A stretch of 64,000 bases of DNA from the NCBI GenBank assembly GCA_021414365.1, contig JAIOOR010000013.1, forward strand, positions 1 to 64,000, read 5' to 3'. The notes beneath the pieces were generated by a model, which was not told the DNA's origin, made no database searches, and saw only the letters and a program-made list of their open reading frames with translations. The translations under genes were made by a program, and so were the position numbers. Position 1 is the first letter of the stretch; every line of letters starts with the position of its first letter. Positions 43,112 to 52,895 of this stretch are shown piece by piece. This stretch comes from Nitrosarchaeum sp. (GTDB lineage: Archaea; Thermoproteota; Nitrososphaeria; Nitrososphaerales; Nitrosopumilaceae).

Positions 43112-43569
43112 TTTTTGCACTTTTGTTTGTCCCGTTATCGGCATTTGCAGACAATGGAAGAAGTGGTGATGCAGTAAACCTGGGATGGCTCTCAATTGGT
43201 GCTGGAATTACTGCCATGATTCCTATTTTTGTGGCTCAGAAAATAAGAAAATCTATTACAATCTTCAGTAATGGAGCATCAACTGTACAGGTAACATCTA
43301 CATACAAATCTATTCTTAATCTTCACATCATACTAAGCTCGACTGCATTTGCAGCTGGGATGGCCCACGGATTATTTTTGCTAAAGCATCTTGATTACAT
43401 ATCACTATCACTTGCAATTACAATGAGTGTGCTTATGGTAAGTGGGATTTTGCTAAAATTTTCACAATCAAGAAATCTGTATCTCTTTAACAAATTACTT
43501 CACGGGCAAACTGCTCTTGTTATCTTGCTTGTTGCGTTGATCTTTTTGCATATTGTCATTGAATTTTAG
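43090..43569 (+). CDS. membrane protein with paired histidines (cytochrome-b-like), 159 aa
   Basis: Signal peptide or first helix (1-20, A-F-A-D), then four helices (about 30-50, 74-98, 102-122, 137-157). The second helix carries H79 and H93 (13 residues between) and the last carries H138 and H154 (15 between); H100 lies on the loop. Two His pairs spaced like this are the arrangement that holds two b hemes in ferric-reductase- and NOX-type membrane domains. No cytochrome family is named. ATG start overlapping the previous gene. Confidence 0.7.
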   Translation: MQKKYLLVFALLFVPLSAFADNGRSGDAVNLGWLSIGAGITAMIPIFVAQKIRKSITIFSNGASTVQVTSTYKSILNLHIILSSTAFAAGMAHGLFLLKHLDYISLSLAITMSVLMVSGILLKFSQSRNLYLFNKLLHGQTALVILLVALIFLHIVIEF

Positions 43570-43708
43570 AAAATAAAATCCTTTATTGTAGATTGATACA
43601 ATTATTTTTTGAAAATGTTCTACTTTAAAACATTGATCATTTCAAATTAAAAAAATTCACAACGGTGGTAAGTGTTTTATATCTAAACACATAATCTTAT
43701 CTGATATA

Positions 43709-46588
43709 TCACTCAATCAAAATTGCTGGCTTGAACGACCTTGCATATCTTGCCTTTCCTTTAGGATCATAAATTCCATCATCTGATTCAGAGAAAACAT
43801 CAATGTCTACGCCAAATTCTTTCTTACCTATTTGAATCAATTCGCTTGCAAGAAATTTTTTCTCATCAAATTCTTTTGATTGTAATTTCATTTCTCTGAT
43901 TTCAGTTGGTTCTGATAAAATATCTTTGATTGTTTTTTGTACAAAGTCTGGAATCTTTTTTACATCTGAAGTTTCTGGATTTGCAATTAACTCTTTCATG
44001 ACAATTCCCATGTTGGTCTGACCTGACATTACTTTCTCCAATATGGAATGATACACTTTAGACTTGAATGAATCAGCAGTATAGATTGTGATCTTTTTTG
44101 GAGTGATCTTTGTTACTTTGAGAATATTTGCAATATCGTCAATTAATAATTTTAACAACTCTTCAGACTGTATTGCAGATGCATTGATACTATTAGCAGA
44201 ATATTCTGGCCATTGAGATATTGATACTAGTTTATCATGTCCTAGTTTTTCCCACATCTCTTCTGCTATGTGCGGTGCAAATGGTGATAACATTGCAACT
44301 CTGGTGGAATTTATCTGGTGTAAAATTCCTGAAATATTTTCTCTGTTTTTTGCCTTTACTCTTTTTGAATACCAATTCAAATCAGATTCAAATGAAAACA
44401 AAATATCATGGAGTGCTTCTCGTAGTCTCATTTTTTCAATAGAACTAGTAACTTGAGCCACCATGCTCTGAGTTTTTGATAAAATCCACTTGTCTTCAGC
44501 CTCAAGATTGTCGATTTTTTCAGCTTTTAGCCTCGAGCACTCTTTGTATAGTGATTCTAGCTTGTTTTGAATTCCAGATACTGATTCCATGTTAAAATCT
44601 GCATCTTGGAGTAATTCAGCTGATATGATTATTGCCAATCTAATTGGGTCTGCACCGTAATCTTGTATTGCCTTTCGTAGAGGAATGATGTTTCCCATAC
44701 TCTTTGACATTTTTGAACCATTCATCAAGACAGAACCATTGACTACAATTTCTTTTGGCCAGTTGCTCTCAGGAAATATTGCAACATGGTTTAGTACAAA
44801 AAATGTCAAGTGATTTGGAACCAAATCTCTTCCTGAATGTCTAGAGTCCACTGGATAAAAGTAATCAAACTCTTTTTTGATCTGGTTAATCACATCTGTA
44901 GACAATCCGGTAATTGTAGAGACTTTAGTTGCATCACCCTTGCCCAAAAATATATAATCAAAAAATTCTTCAGATAATTTTTCTGCCTTTAGAGTTCCAT
45001 TGTTAACAAATTTTGAAATTATATAGTATGCCATGTATATTACAGAATCAGATAGACTCTCTACAATCCAGTCCTTATCCCATGGTATCTTGGTTCCAAG
45101 TCCGTGTTGTCTTGCACAAGCTCGCTCTCGTAGCCAACCGATTACATAATTAAACTCTGATCTAATCTCTTGCGGTAAAATGCTCATCTGATCAAAGCAT
45201 TTTGTAGCAAGTTCTTTCCAGTTCTTATCGCCATAATTTAAGAACCATTGATTGTTGAGTACCTTGACTACACATTCAGCTCCACATCTACATCGAACTG
45301 GAGTATTTGTTAATTCTAATAAAATATCTGCATGTTTGTTTTGTATCAGCCATTCTTTTATCGTGTCTTTTGCATATGCAACTTTGATTCCAGAAAATTG
45401 TTCGGTGTTTACTTTTAGCTTTCCACCGTAGAACTCTTTTCCATAAACTTCCTTTGTTGCCTCTTCTAGCTTTGGATCACTTTGATTAACAACACCGAAC
45501 TTTTCTACTACCTCTTTTGCTGGATTTTCTCCAAATCCTTCAGTTTGGATAATCGATATGGGAATAATTTTTGCAACCACACCTGCTAATTCAGGCTCGA
45601 TTTTGGCTTTTTTCAGATCCTCTAGGGCCTGATAATCAAATGGCGCATGTGCTGGAACTGACATTACCATTCCAGTGCCAGTACCGCTTTCAACAAAACT
45701 CGCTGGAAGCATTGCAATTGACTCATTTCTGTATGGAACTGTAACTGATTTACCAATTAACTCAGAACCCTTTATCTCGCCATCATATGTGATTTTTTTA
45801 TCTAAAAATTCTAGCTTGTATGCACACTCACTACTTACAATCCATTTCTCATTGTCCACGGTAATTTTTTTATACACTATGTCTGGATTGATCCATAAAT
45901 TTACAACACCAAAAATTGTTTCAGGTCGAAGTGTTGCAGTTGGAATAATGTAATCTCCATACTTGAATTTAATTAGTATGTATTCAGTAAAGTCAGGTTC
46001 CACATCACCTAGTGTGTCATGTTGTGATACTGGATTTTGATCCTTTGGACACCAGCCAACTGGATGAGAGCCTTGAATAATTAATTTTTTTTCTTTTAAT
46101 GTGTTTATTTGCCATTCGATAAATTTACTATACACTGGATCAATTGTTGTAAACTCGCGTCTCCAATCAATAGAATAACCCATCTCAATCATTCCAATTT
46201 TTATTTCCTTGTGGAAATAATCTGCAATCTTTACTGGTTCTACAAATGTTTTGATTGATTCTTCTGGTACTCCATAGAGATTTTTTAAATTCTCAATAAT
46301 CTCTTTGTCGTTTGCCTCTACTCTTTTTGCCATTCCAAGAATTGGAGTTCCAGTGTAATGAAACGCCATTGGAAACAGTACATTGAATCCCTTCATCCTA
46401 TAGAATCTTGCGTGAACATCAGCTAGTGTGTATGTTCTGCCATGTCCAATGTGTTGAGGTGAGTTTGGATACGGATATGCAACTGTTATGAATTTTTTTT
46501 CTTTTTCAGTAGGATCTGTTTCAAAATCTTTAGAGTCATTCCATCTCTTTCTCCACTTTGATTCAATTTCATTCCATTTTATTTCCAT
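43709..46588 (-). CDS. leuS: leucyl-tRNA synthetase, archaeal type, 959 aa
   Basis: Charges tRNA-Leu. The class I signature is present as Q-H-I-G-H near residue 45 and K-M-S-K-S near residue 640. The CP1 editing domain spans about 200-420. I chose the ATG at 46588 (M-E-I-K-W) with GGATGAT just upstream, rather than a TTG 15 bases earlier that would overlap alaS by 11 bases. It follows alaS on the same strand with almost no gap, so the two synthetases form one operon. Confidence 0.95.
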   Translation of the reverse strand: MEIKWNEIESKWRKRWNDSKDFETDPTEKEKKFITVAYPYPNSPQHIGHGRTYTLADVHARFYRMKGFNVLFPMAFHYTGTPILGMAKRVEANDKEIIENLKNLYGVPEESIKTFVEPVKIADYFHKEIKIGMIEMGYSIDWRREFTTIDPVYSKFIEWQINTLKEKKLIIQGSHPVGWCPKDQNPVSQHDTLGDVEPDFTEYILIKFKYGDYIIPTATLRPETIFGVVNLWINPDIVYKKITVDNEKWIVSSECAYKLEFLDKKITYDGEIKGSELIGKSVTVPYRNESIAMLPASFVESGTGTGMVMSVPAHAPFDYQALEDLKKAKIEPELAGVVAKIIPISIIQTEGFGENPAKEVVEKFGVVNQSDPKLEEATKEVYGKEFYGGKLKVNTEQFSGIKVAYAKDTIKEWLIQNKHADILLELTNTPVRCRCGAECVVKVLNNQWFLNYGDKNWKELATKCFDQMSILPQEIRSEFNYVIGWLRERACARQHGLGTKIPWDKDWIVESLSDSVIYMAYYIISKFVNNGTLKAEKLSEEFFDYIFLGKGDATKVSTITGLSTDVINQIKKEFDYFYPVDSRHSGRDLVPNHLTFFVLNHVAIFPESNWPKEIVVNGSVLMNGSKMSKSMGNIIPLRKAIQDYGADPIRLAIIISAELLQDADFNMESVSGIQNKLESLYKECSRLKAEKIDNLEAEDKWILSKTQSMVAQVTSSIEKMRLREALHDILFSFESDLNWYSKRVKAKNRENISGILHQINSTRVAMLSPFAPHIAEEMWEKLGHDKLVSISQWPEYSANSINASAIQSEELLKLLIDDIANILKVTKITPKKITIYTADSFKSKVYHSILEKVMSGQTNMGIVMKELIANPETSDVKKIPDFVQKTIKDILSEPTEIREMKLQSKEFDEKKFLASELIQIGKKEFGVDIDVFSESDDGIYDPKGKARYARSFKPAILIE

Positions 46589-46592
46589 AGTA

Positions 46593-49283
46593 TCATCCTG
46601 CAATCATTGATTTTGCTTTGGCTATTGCCTCACTTATTTTAGATGTGTCTTTTCCTCCCCCTTGGGCAAACTTTGCATCTCCGCCACCTGCCCCGCCCAG
46701 TATTTCAGCCATGGATTTGGCAATATTTCCGGCATTTTTGCTCTTTGAGGCCTCATCACCAGAATATGCCACTACTCTAATGGTTGGACCTGACTGGAAA
46801 ATCCCGACATAGACAGCATTTGGATTGTCTTTGACTAGTTTTTTGCCAAAGTTCATGTGGAAAAACTCGTCGTATTGATTTGAATTTGTAAAACATGATT
46901 TTATTCCATTTACATTAATTTCAATCTCATCAATTATTTCAGAACTAGAAAGTGCTGCAACTTGCTCTAATAATATGGGGATCTTTTCTTTTGCTTTTTG
47001 TTTTTCTTCTTCTCTTTGTTTGTCTTTGAGTTCTTTTTGTTTTTCTTCTTCTGCTTTTTTTGCTTGTTCTATTTCTTGCTGTTTTACATATTCTCGTGCA
47101 GTTGGACCTGAGACAAACTCCAATCTTACTACTCCATCTTGAATTCTTTTTGTCTTTGTAATTTTGATTAAATCAACTTCCTTTGTCTTTTTGACATGTG
47201 TTCCACCACAAGCCTCTACATCAAAGTCTTCAATTGAAACAATTCTGACAGACTTTACAGGAACTACACCGCCCTGATAAATTTTAAATCCATACTTTTG
47301 CTCTGCAGTTCCCCTGTCGTAGTTATCAATTGATACAGTCATATTCTTTGCAACAATCTCGTTTGCCTTTTTCTCAATGTCTTGCACTTGCTTGTCTGTC
47401 AATGATGAATGATGAGTGATATCTAATCTTGCATGATCTGCTTCTTTGAATGCAGAGTGCTGCCATATCCAAGAACCCAATACACTTCTTGATGAAGAGT
47501 TTAGAATATGTGTGCTGGTGTGATTCTTTGTTATGTTTGCTCTTCTAAGAGAATCAACAACACACTTTACAGTGTCTCCTTGTTTTGGAATCACTCCATC
47601 TAGTTCGTGAACAATTACCCCACCATGTTTGTTTACATCAACTACTTTGGCGCCATTAATTGTTCCATGGTCTGGCTCTTGTCCTCCACCTCTTGCATAA
47701 AATGAAGTTCTATCAAGTATTACTGAATTATCAAATATTTTGAGAACTTTGGCATCAAACTCCATTGGGTCATCTTTGTAAAAGAGCATCTCTGTCTCTG
47801 GAATATTTTCAAGCGGTAGTTGTTCTATGTCCTTTTTCTTATCTGATTGGTGCAAGTCAGATAATTTGGCATAAAATGAAGAGGGAATCTCTGAGATTAC
47901 CTCAATCTCTTTGAGGTATTCAGGCGTGATTCCGTCTGATTCGTAGAGTGTGATTAACTCATCAACTGTTGGGGCTCGACCTTTGCCCTTGAGGCGTTCT
48001 GCCATCTTGCCCATTCTTGTCTTTGATTCAACATATCTTTCAGATTCTAATTTTAGTATGGTTTTGACATCTTGTCTTTTCTCATCAAGCTCAGGATATG
48101 TATCTCTAAGATAGTCAATGTGCATATCTACCAATTCATCAATGTCCAGATTAAGATTCATTCTATCTACTGTTCCGTTAATTCTTCGCAACATCATTCT
48201 TAGATTGTATCCGCCACCGACATTGCTTGGAAGGGCACCATCAGTAATTGCAAAGATTAGTGTACGTAGATGATCTGCAATTAGATACATTCCTTCTAGT
48301 GGTGTAATGATTCGATTAACTTGATCCTGTGTTAGTCCTGTTGCATTTACTGCATGTCTTCTTACATTAATTAGGTCTTCATGAATCTCCAAATTCTTTG
48401 CTATTGCAGTAAAGTACTTTCGCAGCATTTCAGAATCTGAATCAATTCCAATTTTCTCAAAGAGGTGATTTGTAATTGGACCAAAACAACAGTCATATGC
48501 AGTTGGAGTTCCCTTTGTAATCCACGCAAATCTTTCCAATCCTGCTCCCATGTCGATAATCTTTTGATCAAGTGTTGTATGATTTCCAAGCTCACCTTGA
48601 AATTCAGTAAAGACTGCATTTCCTAATTCCAGTCCTCTTACAAAGTATTCAAGTGATGATCCAAAAGAGCCGCCACCTGCCCATACGTCTTCAACAAAGA
48701 TGACTTCTTCTTTTTTTATTCCAAACTGTTCAGTCAATAACCTAAAATCCAGATCAACACATTCATCTTTCCAGTATCCTTGGGAATTTGGAATGCTGTG
48801 CTGTCCTATCATGCAAAAGCTAGAAAAGTGTCTGCCAGTTACTCCGACATTTTCTAAATCCTTGAATCTCAAACAAGTCTGAGGAACTACAAGTGGATTT
48901 GCAGGAAACTCAAAGACTACTTTTGATCCCATAATTCTTTGAAAGTCTACAATTGATGCAATTGTAAAATACAGATCATCTCGCCATCTACACACTACTG
49001 GATATCTTGAGACTGAAGTGTGACCATTTTTGACAAAAAACGATTCTACTTCTTTCCAGGCCTGTGTATAGTCAAATCTCTTTGCAGTTGGTGGCTCGCC
49101 AATAAACGAATACGTATCATCTGCATCATCAGGACAATATTGCCTGCCAGAATCCAAAGTCCAAAAAAATCGCTTACACTTTAGACACGATTTTCTAACA
49201 AACCCTTGCTCTTCAAATAATTTTACCTTGTAATATCTATCAGAATCCTCAGAGAATTCCTTTAGAATTTCTTTTTTATCCAA
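46593..49283 (-). CDS. alaS: alanyl-tRNA synthetase, archaeal type, 896 aa
   Basis: Charges tRNA-Ala. The archaeal N-terminal extension contains a zinc-like C-x2-C and a later C-P-D (C-L-K-C at ~35, Y-C-P-D at ~50). The class II core follows, then the editing domain with H-x3-H (H-T-S-T-H near 583) and C-G-G-T-H (near 690). The C-Ala domain ends the protein with a Gly-rich stretch. Complete. First gene of the alaS-leuS pair. Confidence 0.96.
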   Translation of the reverse strand: MDKKEILKEFSEDSDRYYKVKLFEEQGFVRKSCLKCKRFFWTLDSGRQYCPDDADDTYSFIGEPPTAKRFDYTQAWKEVESFFVKNGHTSVSRYPVVCRWRDDLYFTIASIVDFQRIMGSKVVFEFPANPLVVPQTCLRFKDLENVGVTGRHFSSFCMIGQHSIPNSQGYWKDECVDLDFRLLTEQFGIKKEEVIFVEDVWAGGGSFGSSLEYFVRGLELGNAVFTEFQGELGNHTTLDQKIIDMGAGLERFAWITKGTPTAYDCCFGPITNHLFEKIGIDSDSEMLRKYFTAIAKNLEIHEDLINVRRHAVNATGLTQDQVNRIITPLEGMYLIADHLRTLIFAITDGALPSNVGGGYNLRMMLRRINGTVDRMNLNLDIDELVDMHIDYLRDTYPELDEKRQDVKTILKLESERYVESKTRMGKMAERLKGKGRAPTVDELITLYESDGITPEYLKEIEVISEIPSSFYAKLSDLHQSDKKKDIEQLPLENIPETEMLFYKDDPMEFDAKVLKIFDNSVILDRTSFYARGGGQEPDHGTINGAKVVDVNKHGGVIVHELDGVIPKQGDTVKCVVDSLRRANITKNHTSTHILNSSSRSVLGSWIWQHSAFKEADHARLDITHHSSLTDKQVQDIEKKANEIVAKNMTVSIDNYDRGTAEQKYGFKIYQGGVVPVKSVRIVSIEDFDVEACGGTHVKKTKEVDLIKITKTKRIQDGVVRLEFVSGPTAREYVKQQEIEQAKKAEEEKQKELKDKQREEEKQKAKEKIPILLEQVAALSSSEIIDEIEINVNGIKSCFTNSNQYDEFFHMNFGKKLVKDNPNAVYVGIFQSGPTIRVVAYSGDEASKSKNAGNIAKSMAEILGGAGGGDAKFAQGGGKDTSKISEAIAKAKSMIAG

Positions 49284-49411
49284 CGATAAAACGTCATTTG
49301 CTCCGATATTAAGAATTGTCGATTAATAATGTGTGAAATTTTGTAACACGATCAAATTTCTCATTTTCAAATCATATAGTAGATTAGCAAGGTTGTTCTT
49401 ACTAGAGTGAT

Positions 49412-49720
49412 TTGAATCCATTATTTCAGCTCAGCACTAGAAGTTATGAAACAGAGTTGCCAATAGTGACTAAAGCCTTAGAAGACTTGGAATCCGAATG
49501 CAATGTCAAAGATGGTTATACCATAGAAAAACCATTTGAGAAATTTGGCTGGACGTTTTTTAATATTCAAATTAGCATGGAGATGGCACAAATAATTGAA
49601 AAATCTGGTATGATGAAAGGCGCTTTGGGTTATAAAATTGGAGAACAAATGACAAATTTTATCGGACATTATCTGGAATCAAAGGGAAGCAACGTACGAA
49701 TAAAAAAGATCAATTACTAA
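49412..49720 (+). CDS. hypothetical protein, 102 aa
   Basis: TTG start; no in-frame ATG is near. Small alpha/beta protein without Cys motifs. The central part (W-T-F-F-N-I-Q-I-S-M-E-M-A-Q-I-I-E-K-S) could be a strand-helix unit. Unknown family. Ends by overlapping the convergent 148-aa gene by 4 bases. Confidence 0.55.
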   Translation: MNPLFQLSTRSYETELPIVTKALEDLESECNVKDGYTIEKPFEKFGWTFFNIQISMEMAQIIEKSGMMKGALGYKIGEQMTNFIGHYLESKGSNVRIKKINY

Positions 49721-50163
49721 CTTTCACAGGAATTTAGTACAGATAACAAAAAGTTTTCCTTATTCTGATCGTTTTCAGACCATTTTGTTATTACGTCTGA
49801 ACTGTTCTCCAAGTCACTTGAAAATTTTTCTGCTATTGTTTGCTTTATCTGGGATAATTCATCGCGTAACTCATCACTCATTACTGCAAAAGGTCCTTTT
49901 TTGCAAAACATTGCAATTTGAATTTTAAACATCTGCTCTACAAGGTTTACATCCTTATTGGTACTCAGACGCTGCTCTAACAAATTTTTGATATCCGGCT
50001 CTTCAATTTTCTCAGATATTATATGATAAAGTGTATCTAAATCATTTGATGTGATTAGTAGATTTTCAAGGGATGAATCCTTTTGCCCTATTTGCAGATA
50101 TGGGCCACCATGTGTTTTATTTGAAATAAATCTCTGCTCTTTATCACTTGAACCAATTTGCAT
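49717..50163 (-). CDS. hypothetical protein, 148 aa
   Basis: ATG start. Helical, acidic, soluble; two Cys (one near the C-terminus, one in F-C-K-K-G). No recognised domain. Isolated; a plausible gene by length and codon use only. Confidence 0.6.
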   Translation of the reverse strand: MQIGSSDKEQRFISNKTHGGPYLQIGQKDSSLENLLITSNDLDTLYHIISEKIEEPDIKNLLEQRLSTNKDVNLVEQMFKIQIAMFCKKGPFAVMSDELRDELSQIKQTIAEKFSSDLENSSDVITKWSENDQNKENFLLSVLNSCES

Positions 50164-50347
50164 AACCTGAGACTATCAATTTTACTATATAACATATTGT
50201 GATGTTCATACTATAATGTGTGCTTGAAATGATGAATTTATTAAACTTGAGATGTTAGACCCTCAATTCTATCTCAAAACCGCTATCAAGTAAAAAATCT
50301 ACATTTTTTGAATTAAAATTTTTAAATTAAAAAATACTTGTAATTTT

Positions 50348-50440
50348 ATGAAACCTCAATCGTGTCGAAATTGTGGAAAAGAACTATTCCAAAAAATTTG
50401 CCCTGTCTGTGGTAGAAACAGTGAAGATAATCTAGAATAA
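50348..50440 (+). CDS. tiny zinc-ribbon protein, 30 aa
   Basis: C6-x2-C9 and C19-x2-C22 (C-R-N-C and C-P-V-C), 10 residues apart, with a short acidic tail. Same design as the 30-aa protein at 14543, so these belong to one family of micro zinc ribbons. Confidence 0.6.
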   Translation: MKPQSCRNCGKELFQKICPVCGRNSEDNLE

Positions 50441-50587
50441 TTCTCAACTTCTAACAACTTGACATTAAATGATTGATACGTTATAGTATTGTAAATCTAC
50501 ATGTACCTGATTTTTAGTACTGATGCAATTATGACAATTAGCACTTGGTTTGATAGCAATAAATACACTACATAGTACATTCTACAC

Positions 50588-51097
50588 ATGTTTAACAAAA
50601 AACCTTCATTGCGAGAGGGAGTGCATGTCTTTTCCACAAAGAAAAATGGTGAATTCTATGACTTTATCTTTGGAATCGTTACAGGAATTGAAGGAAGAAA
50701 GGTTGGCATTAACGGAGTAATTGTTAATCCAGTCGGACTCAAAAACAAAATTGCTCAAGGCAAAACAGGTTCTAGGTCATCTGAAATTTTAGAACATCCA
50801 ACACCGGACAATGTTGTATTGGCTCTAGTTTACAGAGTTGAACATGAAAATTTTGCTGAAGTAATTGATTTGGATAAGGACAAGTGCGATATTCTTCCAC
50901 CTAAAGTTTATTCAATGCTTGATGGTTGGATTCGAGAATCTCTTCCAGAATTAATTAACAATGTTTTATCACTGGCACCTGGAGATGAAAGAGATGAAGC
51001 AAAACGTGTTTTAAAACACAGAATGGAGACACTAACTGATAAGCATCTCAAAAGAACACTTTATTCTGTTTGCAGAAGTCTGAAAATATTAAACTAG
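50588..51097 (+). CDS. hypothetical protein, 169 aa
   Basis: Residues 10-60 look like a small beta-barrel (V-H-V-F-S-T-K...F-I-F-G-I-V-T-G-I-E-G-R-K-V-G-I-N-G), perhaps KOW- or SH3-like. The C-terminal half is helical, with a charged segment P-G-D-E-R-D-E-A-K-R-V. No signal. A nucleic-acid-related role is a guess. ATG start; good AT promoter upstream. Well-formed gene. Confidence 0.7.
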   Translation: MFNKKPSLREGVHVFSTKKNGEFYDFIFGIVTGIEGRKVGINGVIVNPVGLKNKIAQGKTGSRSSEILEHPTPDNVVLALVYRVEHENFAEVIDLDKDKCDILPPKVYSMLDGWIRESLPELINNVLSLAPGDERDEAKRVLKHRMETLTDKHLKRTLYSVCRSLKILN

Positions 51098-51235
51098 AAT
51101 TTTTCAGAATTTCAGGTTCTAAATTAACTAATTTCCCTAAAAATGTGATGGGAAATATGATAATGTTAGCATTTACTTTAGAATTATAAATTCAAATTTG
51201 ATACATAACAATTCATATTAAATACATAGAATTTC

Positions 51236-51418
51236 TTATTTGGTTCCTTTTTTATTATCTAAAATTTTAAAGATGAGTTGATTTTTTGAGTTACAATTAA
51301 CATGAAACTTTGTTCCTGTTTTTAGTTTTAATTGGTCACGTATCTTTTTTGGAATAACAACTACTACAGTTCCTTTTTTTACTTCCCAACACTTTACAAT
51401 GTTAGTTATACGAGCCAT
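51236..51418 (-). CDS. AbrB/SpoVT-type DNA-binding protein, 60 aa
   Basis: The pattern W-E-V-K-K-G-T-V-V-V-V-I-P-K-K-I-R-D-Q-L-K-L-K-T-G is the AbrB swapped-hairpin signature (strand, I-P-K-x-I-R-x-x-L helix, G-T/D-x strand). Such proteins are antitoxins or regulators. No toxin-like partner is visible beside it. Basic C-terminus. Confidence 0.8.
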   Translation of the reverse strand: MARITNIVKCWEVKKGTVVVVIPKKIRDQLKLKTGTKFHVNCNSKNQLIFKILDNKKGTK

Positions 51419-51494
51419 CTAAAATTTTTCTCCAAATCTACCTAAATCTAGGAAAGTAGCTACTTTATGTAGGCTGAAAAATAAAATAGCTATA

Positions 51495-51823
51495 ATGTTT
51501 GATGGTGAAATTAAGATAGTTGTTGCAATTATTTAGGTGGATTTACTATCTTTGGAATTATAGTGGGTGTATATGCAGGATCTAAAGCGGTAGATGCTAC
51601 TTGGTCAGCTTCCGATAAGATAGTAGAAAAATCAGATAATCCCCAATTACAGAAATCATATAATGTAGGTAAAAATATGATTACACCCGCTGAAGATTTA
51701 CAAGATATAAAAGATGTAAAAGATATTTTAGAAAAATCTCCATGATCTGAAGAACTAAAAGAATTTAAAAAAGAGCCGACACTTGACAGCAAAAAGAATT
51801 TCAGAGAAGATCCTAAGATTTGA
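51495..51823 (+). pseudogene. small membrane protein gene with frameshift and nonsense codon
   Basis: ATG at 51495 encodes M-F-D-G-E-I-K-I-V-V-A-I-I, then a TAG. Adding one T to the TTT run at about 51532-51534 continues L-G-G-F-T-I-F-G-I-I-V-G-V-Y-A-G, completing a transmembrane helix and the rest of the protein to a TGA at 51743-51745. The same frame then goes on for 25 charged codons to a TGA at 51823. The broken helix is strong evidence for one real gene damaged at least once. Confidence 0.6.
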
Positions 51824-51877
51824 CAGAACCGAATTTCACCATAGTTTTATATTATGCCCTAAGAAAATCTCGATACA

Positions 51878-52171
51878 ATGGAATACGTTTATGCTGCTTT
51901 ACTTCTTCACAAGCTACAAAAAGAAGTTAACGAGACAAATATCAGCTCAGTTGTTAAAGCATCTGGCGCTTCTGTAAATGATGCTCAAGTAAAAGCACTA
52001 GTTGCAGCCTTGGCTGATGTTAACATCGAAGAAGCAATCAAAGCCGCACCAGTAGCAGTAGCAGCAGCCGCTCCAGCAGCCGCAGCACCTGAAGCAAAGA
52101 AAGAAGCACCAGTTGATCATAGTAAAACAGAAGAAGCCGCAATGGAAGGTCTATCTTCTCTCTTTGGCTAA
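51878..52171 (+). CDS. rpl12: ribosomal stalk protein L12/P1, 97 aa
   Basis: Acidic stalk protein that recruits translation factors. The N-terminal dimerisation part (Y-A-A-L-L-L-H-K) precedes an Ala-rich hinge (about 55-80) and the conserved acidic end E-G-L-S-S-L-F-G. In other archaea it follows rpl10 in one operon; here it is on the opposite strand and separated from rpl10 by a TRIC-like gene. Confidence 0.95.
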   Translation: MEYVYAALLLHKLQKEVNETNISSVVKASGASVNDAQVKALVAALADVNIEEAIKAAPVAVAAAAPAAAAPEAKKEAPVDHSKTEEAAMEGLSSLFG

Positions 52172-52244
52172 ACAACTTTTCTTTTTTCAATTTAATTTTT
52201 ATTTATATCAATCTTAATTAACAATTATTTTATTTTCATAATAA

Positions 52245-52895
52245 TTGGTTGATTTTTCAATTTCCGGTCAAGTTTTTATTTACATTCTAGATTTGTTTGG
52301 CACAATGGCGTTTGCAGTAACTGGTGCATTCAAAGCAATTGAACACAAGTTTGACATTGTTGGAATTATTTTACTTGCAACAATCACTGGAGTCGCAGGG
52401 GGGACAATCAGGGATGTCCTTATGGGACAATTTCCAAACTCTTTGTCTGATCCTGCATATGTATCAATTACAGTACTGTCTGGCATATCTCTTTTTTTCT
52501 TGCACTCTCATCTAAAAAAACACTGGAATCTATTTTTGAAGTTTGACGCAATTGGCCTCGGAGTATTTTCAATAATTGGTGCAACTTTTGCCTATCATCT
52601 AGTTGGGCTAAATCTTTTGGCAATAATGCTGGCAGGAATACTTACTGCAGTGGGTGGAGGAATACTGCGAGATGTTTTTGTCTCTCATGTCCCCATAGTC
52701 TTTATCAAAGAGTTTTACATTTCTGCAAGCTTTATTGGAATTTTGGTGTTTTACCTGATTTTGTATTTTGGAGGGGATCTGTACTCTGCAACAATTTTAG
52801 GAATAATACTTACCACTGCACTGAGACTCGTTGCCATGAAGTTTAATTGGAATCTTCCAAAGGTAAAAGGAAATTCTGATTATGCTGGAGAATAG
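52245..52895 (+). CDS. TRIC/UPF0126-family membrane channel protein, 216 aa
   Basis: Seven predicted helices in two pseudo-repeats, each with G-G-x-x-R-D-V (G-G-T-I-R-D-V-L near residue 55 and G-G-I-L-R-D-V-F near 145), the mark of the prokaryotic TRIC/UPF0126 family, a trimeric cation channel family. The start is TTG. Its last 16 bases overlap the end of the convergent rpl10. Confidence 0.85.
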   Translation: MVDFSISGQVFIYILDLFGTMAFAVTGAFKAIEHKFDIVGIILLATITGVAGGTIRDVLMGQFPNSLSDPAYVSITVLSGISLFFLHSHLKKHWNLFLKFDAIGLGVFSIIGATFAYHLVGLNLLAIMLAGILTAVGGGILRDVFVSHVPIVFIKEFYISASFIGILVFYLILYFGGDLYSATILGIILTTALRLVAMKFNWNLPKVKGNSDYAGE

